The notes: generated from the sequence alone by a model not told the origin. Counted from the first letter of the stretch, positions 1 to 5,375 are shown. The stretch: 7,761 nucleotides of DNA from Candidatus Omnitrophota bacterium (GCA_023247935.1 JAHFFM010000057.1:2501-10261), one strand, 5' to 3'. Numbers and translations: made by a program.

Positions 1-1
1 C

Positions 2-82
2 AGCGAGAAGATGATGGACTCTTTCAAAAAAGATAGCAATAAAGCTATGGACAGCATGAAAAAGGAAGTGAATAAGCTTTAA
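2..82 (+). CDS. C-terminal end of a lysine-rich amphipathic 11-residue-repeat protein (5' end outside window)
   Basis: Only the last 26 codons and the TAA stop are present, so the product cannot be named. The visible tail is rich in Lys, Met, Asp and Ser. It consists of two tandem 11-residue units, MDSFKKDSNKA and MDSMKKEVNKL, identical at 7 of 11 positions. A preceding SEKM matches the end of a third unit. Eleven-residue periodicity with alternating charged and hydrophobic positions is typical of extended amphipathic helices, such as apolipoprotein-like, LEA-like or other surface- or membrane-binding helices. That assignment is inference. The reading frame is supported by the in-frame repeat and by a strong terminator 18 nt after the stop. 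It could equally be a small coiled-coil or periplasmic stress protein. Confidence 0.7.
   Translation, partial: SEKMMDSFKKDSNKAMDSMKKEVNKL
14..79 (+). repeat. tandem 33-bp coding repeat (11-residue units)
   Basis: Two in-frame 33-bp units lie at 14-46 and 47-79. The peptides match at 7 of 11 residues (M1, D2, S3, K5, K6, N9, K10), while the DNA differs at many third positions. That pattern points to protein-level conservation of an old duplication rather than a recent slippage. The residues at 2-13 (SEKM) align with the last four positions of the unit, so the array probably continues past the left edge. Confidence 0.7.
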
Positions 83-100
83 TTGGATTTGTTTTAACCT

Positions 101-131
101 AACGGGGCTGCTTATGGCAGCCCCGTTTTTT
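101..131 (+). terminator. intrinsic (rho-independent) terminator
   Basis: A perfect 11-bp stem, AACGGGGCTGC (101-111) with GCAGCCCCGTT (117-127), encloses the 5-nt loop TTATG. It runs into a six-T tract at 126-131. It ends the gene that stops at 82. No matching run of A precedes the stem, so it should work only on the + strand. It finishes only 3 nt before the Shine-Dalgarno sequence of the next gene (AAGGAGG, 135-141). Confidence 0.92.
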
Positions 132-150
132 GTAAAGGAGGAAATGTTTT

Positions 151-783
151 ATGGGGATTCGAAAGATAGGGCTTGGTTTTTTCGCATTGATTCTGGGGTA
201 TGCTGCGGCTTGCTTGGCGGCCACACCGCAATATGAAAATTTTTCGGCAGATATGCTGCTTACTTCGTCCGGCCGGAATATTCAGGCAAAGGTTTATTTT
301 AATAACGGAAACGTGCGCACAGAAATGTTTCAAACCATTTCCATTATTCGCCGCGATCAAAACGTAATGTGGAACATCATGCCAGCTCAAAAAATGTACA
401 TGGAACTGCAGCTTAATTTGGATCAATTGGCTCAAGCTTCACCTCAAACTCCAGGAGAGGTGGAACGGGTGAAGGTGGGGGATGAAATGATTGACGGCCG
501 AATGACCGAGAAATTTAAAGTGACTTATGACTCCAACAAGGGAAGACAGGAGATGTTTCAGTGGATAGCAAATTCAAAACTTCCGGTAAAAATGCAGGCG
601 GCGGATGAGAGTTGGACCGTGGAATATAAAAATATTCAAACGGGTCCTCAGGATGATGCTTTGTTTTTGCCGCCAGCCGGTTTTCAAAAAATGGAAATGC
701 CAGCATTAGGCGGAATGAATTTGCAGGCCTTGCAGCAGATGGCGCAGCGTGTTAAGGATGGCGAAGAAAAGAGTCAAAATTAG
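151..783 (+). CDS. exported protein resembling DUF4412 / LolA-like lipoprotein-sorting fold
   Basis: A 210-residue protein of unproven function. Residues 1-24 form a signal peptide: Arg4/Lys5, a hydrophobic core at 6-20, and a likely signal peptidase I site around Leu22-Ala23-Ala24. The mature part begins with repeated beta-strand-like segments (FSADMLLTSSGR, then AKVYFNNGNVRTEM). The pattern 'polypeptide strand, RRDQNVMWNIMPAQKMYMEL, then VGDEMIDGRMTEKFKVTYD' resembles DUF4412 and the LolA/LolB-like half-barrel group, which bind lipids or lipoproteins in the periplasm. This is recognition by eye, not a search result. The tail (about 185-210) is a charged, Gln- and Met-rich helix. The ATG is fixed by AAGGAGG at 135-141, 9 nt upstream. 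No promoter is obvious between the terminator and the start, so expression may depend on read-through or on a promoter inside the preceding gene. Confidence 0.8.
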   Translation: MGIRKIGLGFFALILGYAAACLAATPQYENFSADMLLTSSGRNIQAKVYFNNGNVRTEMFQTISIIRRDQNVMWNIMPAQKMYMELQLNLDQLAQASPQTPGEVERVKVGDEMIDGRMTEKFKVTYDSNKGRQEMFQWIANSKLPVKMQAADESWTVEYKNIQTGPQDDALFLPPAGFQKMEMPALGGMNLQALQQMAQRVKDGEEKSQN

Positions 784-809
784 AAGATAATTAGAACTTA
801 GAAGTAATT
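780..809. repeat. imperfect short direct repeat after the stop codon
   Basis: TTAGAAGATAATT (780-792) is repeated as TTAGAAGTAATT (798-809) with a single base missing. A further TTAGAA core lies at 791-796. The repeat overlaps the TAG stop of the preceding gene and sits upstream of the next one. It could be a slippage product of AT-rich DNA or a pair of protein-binding half-sites. Nothing in the sequence decides between them. Confidence 0.5.
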
Positions 810-836
810 GTTAAAATTTGCTTGAAATAACATTAT
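808..836 (+). promoter_or_regulatory. weak candidate sigma70-type promoter for the HAF/PEP-CTERM gene
   Basis: TTGTTA (808-813, 4 of 6 to TTGACA) is separated by 17 nt from CATTAT (831-836, 4 of 6 to TATAAT). It lies in the 79-nt AT-rich gap before the start at 863. In DNA this AT-rich such matches arise easily by chance, and alternatives in other registers (for example TTGAAA at 822-827) are possible. It is listed because it is the only non-coding interval upstream of the four-gene run. Confidence 0.3.
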
Positions 837-862
837 TTATTTGAGAAAATAACACCAAAGCG

Positions 863-1975
863 ATGAAAAAACGATTTGGCATTATTTTCTTACTAGTAAT
901 TTTTAGCATAGCCGTACCCTCAAAAGCTTTTTCGCTCGATAGGGAGTATAATTTTTTTGATTTAGGTTTTTTAGATCCTGGCTCTGATGAGGCGGGGCCT
1001 CTTTTTGCAATTCCTCACGGGATCAACGAATCCGCTCAGGTTGTGGGTCAGACAGGTATTCTTCCGCAGCAAGACTCTCCATTTTTTTGGCAAGCCAACA
1101 GCATGAGCTCTGTAGGGCTGCCTTCAACGCCCAATACGATTGTCAGAGCATGGGCTTCGGATATTAATGACAGCGGGCAAATTGTCGGTGTTTATCAAGA
1201 GCCCATCCAACCGCAAACAAATAATGAATTTGGTTTTTTCCGCTCCAATAACACATCTGTGTCGATTCAGGATTTTTCGCCTAAAAAAGTGAGCAATGAT
1301 GGAACCGCCATCGGCTCATTTACGGGCGGTGCGAATTTTGGGCAAACGGGTTATTGGAAAAATGGCAATTCTTCCGTTTTGCCATTTGCTTTTGCTGCAG
1401 ATATCAATAATTCAAATGAAGTGGTGGGGGATGCCAGCTTTTCCTCCGGATTGCAGGGAGCTGTTTTGAAAAATAATCAGTTGGATCAATTGAGCCCACT
1501 TTCCGGACATACTTCTACATCGGCTTTGGCGGTCAATGATTTGGGGGAAGTTGTGGGTTGGTCTTTTTCAGCTTCCGATTCAAAGCATTTAGTAAAATGG
1601 AATTCCGGGGTTCTTTCGGATTTAGGTATTGAGCCGGTTAAAGATTTTCAGATTTTTGCTTTCAATAATGCGGAGCAAATTGTGGGAACTGCGCCAGCGG
1701 ATACGGGCTCCTATGCGGCGCTGTGGGAAAAAGGAGAATTTTCAGATTTGAATTTATATCTCAAGCCGGGCTCCAAATGGCATTTGGCATCCGCGCTAGA
1801 CGTGAATGAATTAGGTCAAATTATCGGTTTTGGTTATGCAGACGACTCGCCTGGGCAGCGAGCCTATCTTCTTTCTCCAGTGGTAACGCCTGAGCCCGCC
1901 AGCTGCAGTCTTTTTTTTCTTGGCGGCGCCGCGCTATGGGCTAGGCGACGACGTGGACTTATTCGAAAGCGCTGA
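863..1975 (+). CDS. HAF-repeat extracellular protein with PEP-CTERM sorting signal
   Basis: A 370-residue surface or exported protein. Residues 1-22 are a signal peptide (MKKR, hydrophobic core, SKA at the likely cleavage site). The body carries seven copies of the HAF-family motif 'N-x-x-G-x-x-(V/I)-(V/I/A)-G' at about residues 53-62, 100-109, 143-151, 180-189, 223-232, 267-275 and 312-322, spaced 37-47 residues. Several are followed by the companion W-x-x-G pattern (WKNG 165, WNSG 246, WEKG 288). This period suggests a beta-propeller or similar repeat structure. The C-terminus is a PEP-CTERM tail: TPEP at 342-345, a hydrophobic segment to about 360, and four Arg at 361-364. Family knowledge says an exosortase (EpsH type) recognises and cleaves it, usually alongside exopolysaccharide genes; none is in this window. 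The start has no good Shine-Dalgarno site, but no earlier in-frame start exists (stop TGA at 842). The last 23 bp overlap rarA. Confidence 0.88.
   Translation: MKKRFGIIFLLVIFSIAVPSKAFSLDREYNFFDLGFLDPGSDEAGPLFAIPHGINESAQVVGQTGILPQQDSPFFWQANSMSSVGLPSTPNTIVRAWASDINDSGQIVGVYQEPIQPQTNNEFGFFRSNNTSVSIQDFSPKKVSNDGTAIGSFTGGANFGQTGYWKNGNSSVLPFAFAADINNSNEVVGDASFSSGLQGAVLKNNQLDQLSPLSGHTSTSALAVNDLGEVVGWSFSASDSKHLVKWNSGVLSDLGIEPVKDFQIFAFNNAEQIVGTAPADTGSYAALWEKGEFSDLNLYLKPGSKWHLASALDVNELGQIIGFGYADDSPGQRAYLLSPVVTPEPASCSLFFLGGAALWARRRRGLIRKR
1886..1954 (+). other. PEP-CTERM sorting signal coding segment
   Basis: Codes for residues 342-364: TPEP, then a mostly hydrophobic stretch containing one Cys (348) and a Gly-Gly, then RRRR. 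Canonical tails stop shortly after the Arg cluster; this one runs six residues further (GLIRKR). The last Arg codon, CGT at 1952-1954, shares two bases with the GTG start of rarA, and the AGG of the Arg run may serve as rarA's weak ribosome-binding site. Confidence 0.85.
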
Positions 1976-3269
1976 GGGTCAATCATCCGCCTCTGAGCCG
2001 TTAGCGGTGCGGATGAGGCCGTCGCGTTTAGCGGATTATTCCGGCCAAGAACATATTCTGGAAGAAGGTAAGCTCCTCCGCCGCGCGATTTCATCCGATA
2101 AAATTTCCTCCCTTATTTTTTACGGGCCTCCTGGTACCGGCAAAACCACTCTCGCTGTCGTGATTTCCAATGAAACGAAATCTTATTTTGATTCTTTGAA
2201 CGCAGTTTCCAGCAGCGTCGCGGAAATCCGCAAAGCTATTGAGAACGCTAAAAAAAGATTTGAAATGAAGAGGCAGAAAACGATTTTGTTTATTGATGAA
2301 ATTCACCGTTTCAGCAAGTCTCAACAAGATGTTTTGATGCCGGATGTTGAAAGGGGGAATCCGGTTTTAATAGGTGCCACCACGCACAATCCTTTCTTTT
2401 CTATTGTTCCCGCGCTTTTATCGCGTTCTTTGGTGTTTGAATTGAAGTCTCTGGGACCGGTGCATATCCGGCGTGTTCTTCAGCGCGCGATTTCGGACAA
2501 AGATAAGGGTTTGGGAAAATACTCCGTTGCGATGGATGAAGACGCGATTGAGTTTTTGGCCAAGGCTAGCGATGGAGACGCGCGAAGAGCGTTGAACGCA
2601 TTGGAGCTGGGCGTGTTGACGACAACCCCTGATAAAGACGGTAAAATTCATTTCACGAAAAAAATTGCCGAGGAATCCATTCAAAAGAAAGCAGTGGTGT
2701 ACGACGCGGATGGGGACGCGCATTATGACACGATCTCAGCATTTATTAAATCCATGCGCGGCTCGGATCCGGACGCGGCGCTTTATTATCTGGCTAAAAT
2801 GATTTATGCCGGCGAAGATCCGCGGTTTATTGCGCGCCGGATCGTGATTTGTGCTTCGGAGGACGTGGGGAACGCTGATCCCCAGGCGCTGATTTTGGCC
2901 AATGCGGCTTTGCAGGTATCGGAATTCATCGGATTGCCGGAAGCCAAAATTCCTTTGGCGCAGGCCGTGGTTTATATTGCGTGCGCGCCTAAATCCAATG
3001 CGAGTTATACTGGCATTGAAAATGCTTTAAAAGACGTGACTGAAAACCGGACACTTGAAGTTCCGGAGCATTTGAAGGATTCTCATTATAAAGGTGCCAA
3101 AAAATTAGGCCATGGCGAAAATTATAAATATGCGCATGACTTCGAGGGACATTATGTCAGTCAGAACTATTTGGAAAAGAAAGTCCGCTACTATTTTCCG
3201 ACGGAGCAGGGGTATGAGCAAAAAATGAAAGATTATTTGCAAAAACTGAACGGCAAGCAGGAGGATTGA
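1953..3269 (+). CDS. rarA: replication-associated recombination protein A (RarA/MgsA, AAA+ ATPase)
   Basis: RarA is a DNA-stimulated AAA+ ATPase that acts at stalled replication forks and is related to clamp-loader subunits. I chose GTG 1953 because it gives MDLFE followed by PLAVRMRP and GQEHIL, the characteristic RarA N-terminus. The protein is then 438 residues, normal for the family. Visible motifs (numbered from this start): Walker A GPPGTGKT at 58-65, Walker B ILFIDE at 111-116 followed by IHRF, sensor 1 in GATTHNP (141-147), the LLSR arginine finger (Arg158), and sensor 2 in DGDARRALN (207-215). The C-terminal half has the MgsA-type oligomerisation region: SEDVGNADP, SNASYTGIENAL, then PEHLKDSHYKGAKKLGHG. 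All catalytic elements are present. It overlaps the PEP-CTERM gene by 23 bp with only a weak AGG 7 nt upstream, which suggests translational coupling. pilT begins 2 nt after its stop. Confidence 0.96.
   Translation: MDLFESAEGQSSASEPLAVRMRPSRLADYSGQEHILEEGKLLRRAISSDKISSLIFYGPPGTGKTTLAVVISNETKSYFDSLNAVSSSVAEIRKAIENAKKRFEMKRQKTILFIDEIHRFSKSQQDVLMPDVERGNPVLIGATTHNPFFSIVPALLSRSLVFELKSLGPVHIRRVLQRAISDKDKGLGKYSVAMDEDAIEFLAKASDGDARRALNALELGVLTTTPDKDGKIHFTKKIAEESIQKKAVVYDADGDAHYDTISAFIKSMRGSDPDAALYYLAKMIYAGEDPRFIARRIVICASEDVGNADPQALILANAALQVSEFIGLPEAKIPLAQAVVYIACAPKSNASYTGIENALKDVTENRTLEVPEHLKDSHYKGAKKLGHGENYKYAHDFEGHYVSQNYLEKKVRYYFPTEQGYEQKMKDYLQKLNGKQED
3259..3264 (+). promoter_or_regulatory. Shine-Dalgarno site deciding the pilT start
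   Basis: A consensus AGGAGG inside the end of rarA is 7 nt from TTG 3272 but only 1 nt from the alternative TTG 3266. The spacing selects TTG 3272, which also gives the family-typical N-terminus MDIRDFL. Confidence 0.85.
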
Positions 3270-3271
3270 GT

Positions 3272-4321
3272 TTGGACATCCGAGATTTTCTTAAACAAGC
3301 ACGAAGCTTTACGGCTTCTGATTTTCATTTGGTGGTAGGGATTCCGCCGACCGTCCGGGTTCATGGAGAGCTCGGGATGATGTCTTCGGTGCCGCTAGCG
3401 CCTCACGAAATCAAAGAATTGATTTATGGAGTTTTGACCCAGGATCAGCGGCATTCCTTTGAAAAGAATTTGGAGTTAAATTTTGCGCTTTCCCTCGGAG
3501 AGTTGGGGAGGTTCAGGGTTAATATTTATGCTTCCAAAGGAAATATTGAAGCCGCGTTTCGATTGATTTCTGTAGCTCCCAAACCGATTGCGGAACTGGG
3601 GCTGCCGGATATTATTGCCCAGATTAGCCGTAAGCCCAGCGGACTGATTTTAATCACGGGTCCGGCCGGACAAGGAAAAACCACGACGCTTTCGGCCATG
3701 ATCCATGAAATCAATAATGACGTTCAGAGAAAATGTCGCATTGTGACCATTGAAGATCCAATAGAGTATTTGCATCCGAATAAAAACAGCGTGATCATTC
3801 AGCGTGAAGTGGGTATTGACACCAAGTCATTCAGCGTCGCGCTTGTACAGTCATTACGGCAAGATCCAAATATTATTTGTATCGGTGAAATCCGGGATTT
3901 GGAAACCATTGCGACGGCTTTGACGGCCGCCGAAACCGGACACTTGGTCCTGGCAACTCTTCATACGCCGGATGCGGCGCAGTGTATTGACAGAATCATC
4001 GATGTTTTTCCGGCTCATCAACAGCAGCAGATATGCGTGCAATTGGCTTCGAGCTTAGAGGCGGTGATAGCCCAAAAACTTTTACCCCGGAAAGATGGAA
4101 AGGGACGAGTGGTGGCTTCTGAAGTTTTGATCGCTTCGTCAGCTGTGCGCAACATTATCCGGGATCGAAAAACCGAACAATTGTATGGAGTCATGCAGAC
4201 GGGATCCAGTATGGGGATGATCCTGATGGATGACAGCCTTAAAAATTTGCACCAAAAAGAAATTATCACCTTGGAAACCGCAGTCTCCAAAGCGCGTGAC
4301 CCAAGAAACGTAAAAGATTGA
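3272..4321 (+). CDS. pilT: type IV pilus retraction ATPase PilT
   Basis: A 349-residue cytoplasmic hexameric motor ATPase that depolymerises type IV pili for twitching, adhesion or DNA uptake. The N-terminal PAS-like domain carries the signature ASDFHLVVGIPP...RVHGEL (residues 15-34). The catalytic domain shows Walker A GPAGQGKTTT at 130-139, the Asp box TIEDPIEY, Walker B with GEIRD (Glu206) and the His box TGHLVLATLHT. At 291-298 is AVRNIIRD, which corresponds to the AIRNLIRE motif that marks PilT and is required for retraction. That motif and the 349-residue length favour PilT over PilB or GspE; PilU is a lesser alternative. The Walker A has Gln where Ser is common, which should not abolish binding. 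No pilin, pilB or pilC gene is in the window. It lies in a tight run between rarA and an exported hydrolase. Confidence 0.95.
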   Translation: MDIRDFLKQARSFTASDFHLVVGIPPTVRVHGELGMMSSVPLAPHEIKELIYGVLTQDQRHSFEKNLELNFALSLGELGRFRVNIYASKGNIEAAFRLISVAPKPIAELGLPDIIAQISRKPSGLILITGPAGQGKTTTLSAMIHEINNDVQRKCRIVTIEDPIEYLHPNKNSVIIQREVGIDTKSFSVALVQSLRQDPNIICIGEIRDLETIATALTAAETGHLVLATLHTPDAAQCIDRIIDVFPAHQQQQICVQLASSLEAVIAQKLLPRKDGKGRVVASEVLIASSAVRNIIRDRKTEQLYGVMQTGSSMGMILMDDSLKNLHQKEIITLETAVSKARDPRNVKD

Positions 4322-4343
4322 GCAAAAACGAAGGAGAGGTTTT

Positions 4344-5120
4344 ATGAAAAAAGCAATTTTGGGATTGTTTTTATTTTTTCAAAGTACGGCCGGATGGGCT
4401 GCTGTGACAAGCCAGGTCGTGGAATATAAGCATGGAGATACCGTTTTGGAAGGTTATTTGGCATACGATGACGCGACGGACGCGAAAAGGCCTGGCGTTT
4501 TAGTGGTGCATGAATGGAAGGGTTTGGGGGATTATGCCAAGCGCCGCGCGACACAGCTTGCGGAATTAGGTTATGTGGCTTTTGCCGCGGACATGTACGG
4601 TAAAGATATACGTCCACAAACGCATGAGGAAGCGGCTAAGCAAGCGGGAATTTACAAAAGCGACAGACAGTTGATGCGCGCACGCATTTTGGCGGCGCTG
4701 GATGTATTGCGTCAACATCCTTTGGTGGACAGTTCAAAATTGGGCGCCATCGGGTACTGTTTTGGCGGGACAACCGTTTTGGAATTAGCCAGAAGTGGAG
4801 CGGATCTAAAAGGGGTGGTTAGTTTTCATGGGGCCTTGGCTACTCCGAACCCTCAAGACGCCAAAAATATTAAAGCCAAGATTTTGGTTTGTCATGGATT
4901 GGCGGATGGCTTTGTGCCTAAGGAAGAAGTAGAGGCATTTAAGAAAGAAATGAAGGACGCAAATGTGGGTATGCAATTTGAGGGTTATGAGGGCGCGGTG
5001 CATAGCTTTACCGTAAAAGAAGCTGGTGACGACCCCTCTAAGGGGATGGCTTATAATGCGGCCGCAGACCAGAAATCCTGGGAGAGTATGGTGGCTTTTT
5101 TTCAAAAAGTTTTTGCTTGA
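4344..5120 (+). CDS. exported dienelactone-hydrolase family protein (alpha/beta hydrolase)
   Basis: A 258-residue alpha/beta hydrolase with a signal peptide at residues 1-19 or 20 (MKK, Phe/Leu core, AGWAA), so the mature enzyme is probably periplasmic or secreted. The dienelactone hydrolase triad is visible: nucleophile Cys139 in GYCFGG, Asp188 in HGLADGFVP, His220 in AVHSF. HEWKGL at 56-61 (Glu57) matches the HEWxGL segment that holds the Glu interacting with the resting Cys in that family. Classical DLH opens the lactone ring of dienelactones in chlorocatechol degradation in the cytoplasm. No neighbour here belongs to that pathway, so the substrate is unknown and some ester or lactone in the envelope is more likely. 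AAGGAG at 4331-4336 sits 7 nt before the ATG. The gene starts 22 nt after pilT and probably shares its transcript. No clear terminator follows. Confidence 0.92.
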   Translation: MKKAILGLFLFFQSTAGWAAVTSQVVEYKHGDTVLEGYLAYDDATDAKRPGVLVVHEWKGLGDYAKRRATQLAELGYVAFAADMYGKDIRPQTHEEAAKQAGIYKSDRQLMRARILAALDVLRQHPLVDSSKLGAIGYCFGGTTVLELARSGADLKGVVSFHGALATPNPQDAKNIKAKILVCHGLADGFVPKEEVEAFKKEMKDANVGMQFEGYEGAVHSFTVKEAGDDPSKGMAYNAAADQKSWESMVAFFQKVFA

Positions 5121-5131
5121 AAGATTAGTAG

Positions 5132-5155
5132 AGTCAATATTTGGATAGCTTGACT
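5132..5155. repeat. 6-bp inverted repeat overlapping a -35 box
   Basis: AGTCAA (5132-5137) and TTGACT (5150-5155) are exact reverse complements separated by 12 nt. The right arm is the -35 hexamer of the promoter candidate that follows. It could be a small operator or a coincidence; a 12-nt loop on a 6-bp AT-rich stem makes a poor RNA hairpin. Confidence 0.4.
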
Positions 5156-5178
5156 TCCTGTAAAACGTCGTGTAAATT
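5150..5178 (+). promoter_or_regulatory. candidate distal sigma70-type promoter of the phosphatase/receiver operon
   Basis: TTGACT (5150-5155, 5 of 6 to consensus) and TAAATT (5173-5178, 4 of 6) are spaced 17 nt, with TG directly before the -10 box. Transcription would start near 5185 and give a leader of about 270 nt before the phosphatase ATG, containing the two hairpins and the micro-ORFs. It is the best -35 match in the window. Confidence 0.5.
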
Positions 5179-5185
5179 TTAGTTT

Positions 5186-5218
5186 ATGAAGTTTTTTATG
5201 AAGAAAGTCATTAAATGA
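5186..5218 (+). CDS. possible 10-codon leader ORF (speculative)
   Basis: The frame reads MKFFMKKVIK and stop. It begins right at the predicted start of the distal transcript and has no Shine-Dalgarno site. Its stop overlaps the ATG of a 52-codon frame as ATGA (5215-5218). Ten codons are too few to show coding constraint. It could be a leader peptide, the start of a decayed signal peptide, or chance. Confidence 0.12.
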   Translation: MKFFMKKVIK

Positions 5219-5373
5219 AATCATCAGAAGCAGCGCGTGTCATAAGTAATTCAGCTTTTCTTTCATACGTTTGTTTTAACCCGATTTTTCGGGCTACTCG
5301 TATTATCCGAAAAAAAATTCGCCGGCAACTGGCGGGCAAAAACCGTTCGTCCGCGCGTTTAAGAGCCGTTTAA
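5215..5373 (+). CDS. possible 52-residue Arg-rich small protein (speculative)
   Basis: ATG 5215 to TAA 5371 encodes 52 residues: a polar start (MKSSEAARVIS), a short mixed hydrophobic stretch (AFLSYVCFNPIF), then a strongly basic half with many Arg and Lys, ending RLRAV. I recognise no family. A weak purine stretch (GAAGAAAG, ending 7 nt before the ATG) could serve as a ribosome-binding site. Both hairpins of the gap fall inside the frame, so this stretch may instead be an untranslated leader. An open frame of this length arises by chance fairly often. Confidence 0.2.
   Translation: MKSSEAARVISNSAFLSYVCFNPIFRATRIIRKKIRRQLAGKNRSSARLRAV
5280..5293 (+). other. small hairpin in the intergenic leader
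   Basis: CCCGA-TTTT-TCGGG is a perfect 5-bp stem with a four-base loop. No T tract follows on either strand, so it is not an intrinsic terminator. It would lie inside the transcript from the distal promoter. Confidence 0.5.
5320..5334 (+). other. GC-rich hairpin in the intergenic leader
   Basis: CGCCGG-CAA-CTGGCG folds as a 6-bp stem (one G-U pair) with a three-base loop, preceded by a run of eight A. It is followed by GGCAAAAACCG rather than T, so termination is unlikely. With the hairpin 27 nt upstream it hints at a structured leader. Confidence 0.45.
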
Positions 5374-5375
5374 TT

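Noticed and set aside
151..225. Lipoprotein signal (Cys21) in the DUF4412-like protein
   Set aside because: The residues before Cys21 are Ala-Ala-Ala rather than a Leu/Val at -3, so the lipobox is poor. Signal peptidase I cleavage after Ala23 or Ala24 fits better.
112..435. 107-codon minus-strand frame covering the terminator and the DUF4412-like gene
   Set aside because: It is opposite a gene with a strong ribosome-binding site and signal peptide. Its composition looks like an antisense shadow, and it runs through the terminator stem.
780..862. CRISPR-like repeat unit
   Set aside because: There are only two imperfect AT-rich 12-13 bp copies with a 5-nt spacer; no regular array or cas gene is present.
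1920..1952. Longer rarA form starting at TTG 1920
   Set aside because: The extra 11 residues (MAAPRYGLGDD) have no counterpart in RarA, whose family-typical N-terminus MDLFE starts exactly at GTG 1953. The longer form also lacks a ribosome-binding site and enlarges the overlap to 56 bp.
3266..3271. pilT starting at TTG 3266 with a 4-bp TTGA overlap with rarA
   Set aside because: AGGAGG at 3259-3264 would be only 1 nt from this codon; TTG 3272 has 7-nt spacing and gives MDIRDFL as in other PilT proteins.
5103..5115. CAAAAAGTTTTTG palindrome at the end of the hydrolase gene as a terminator
   Set aside because: It is inside the coding sequence, is all A/T in the stem with a one-base loop, and has no T tract after it.
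5280..5334. Rho-independent terminator for the hydrolase gene
   Set aside because: Both hairpins lack a following T tract and lie 160 nt or more past the stop codon, downstream of a plausible promoter.
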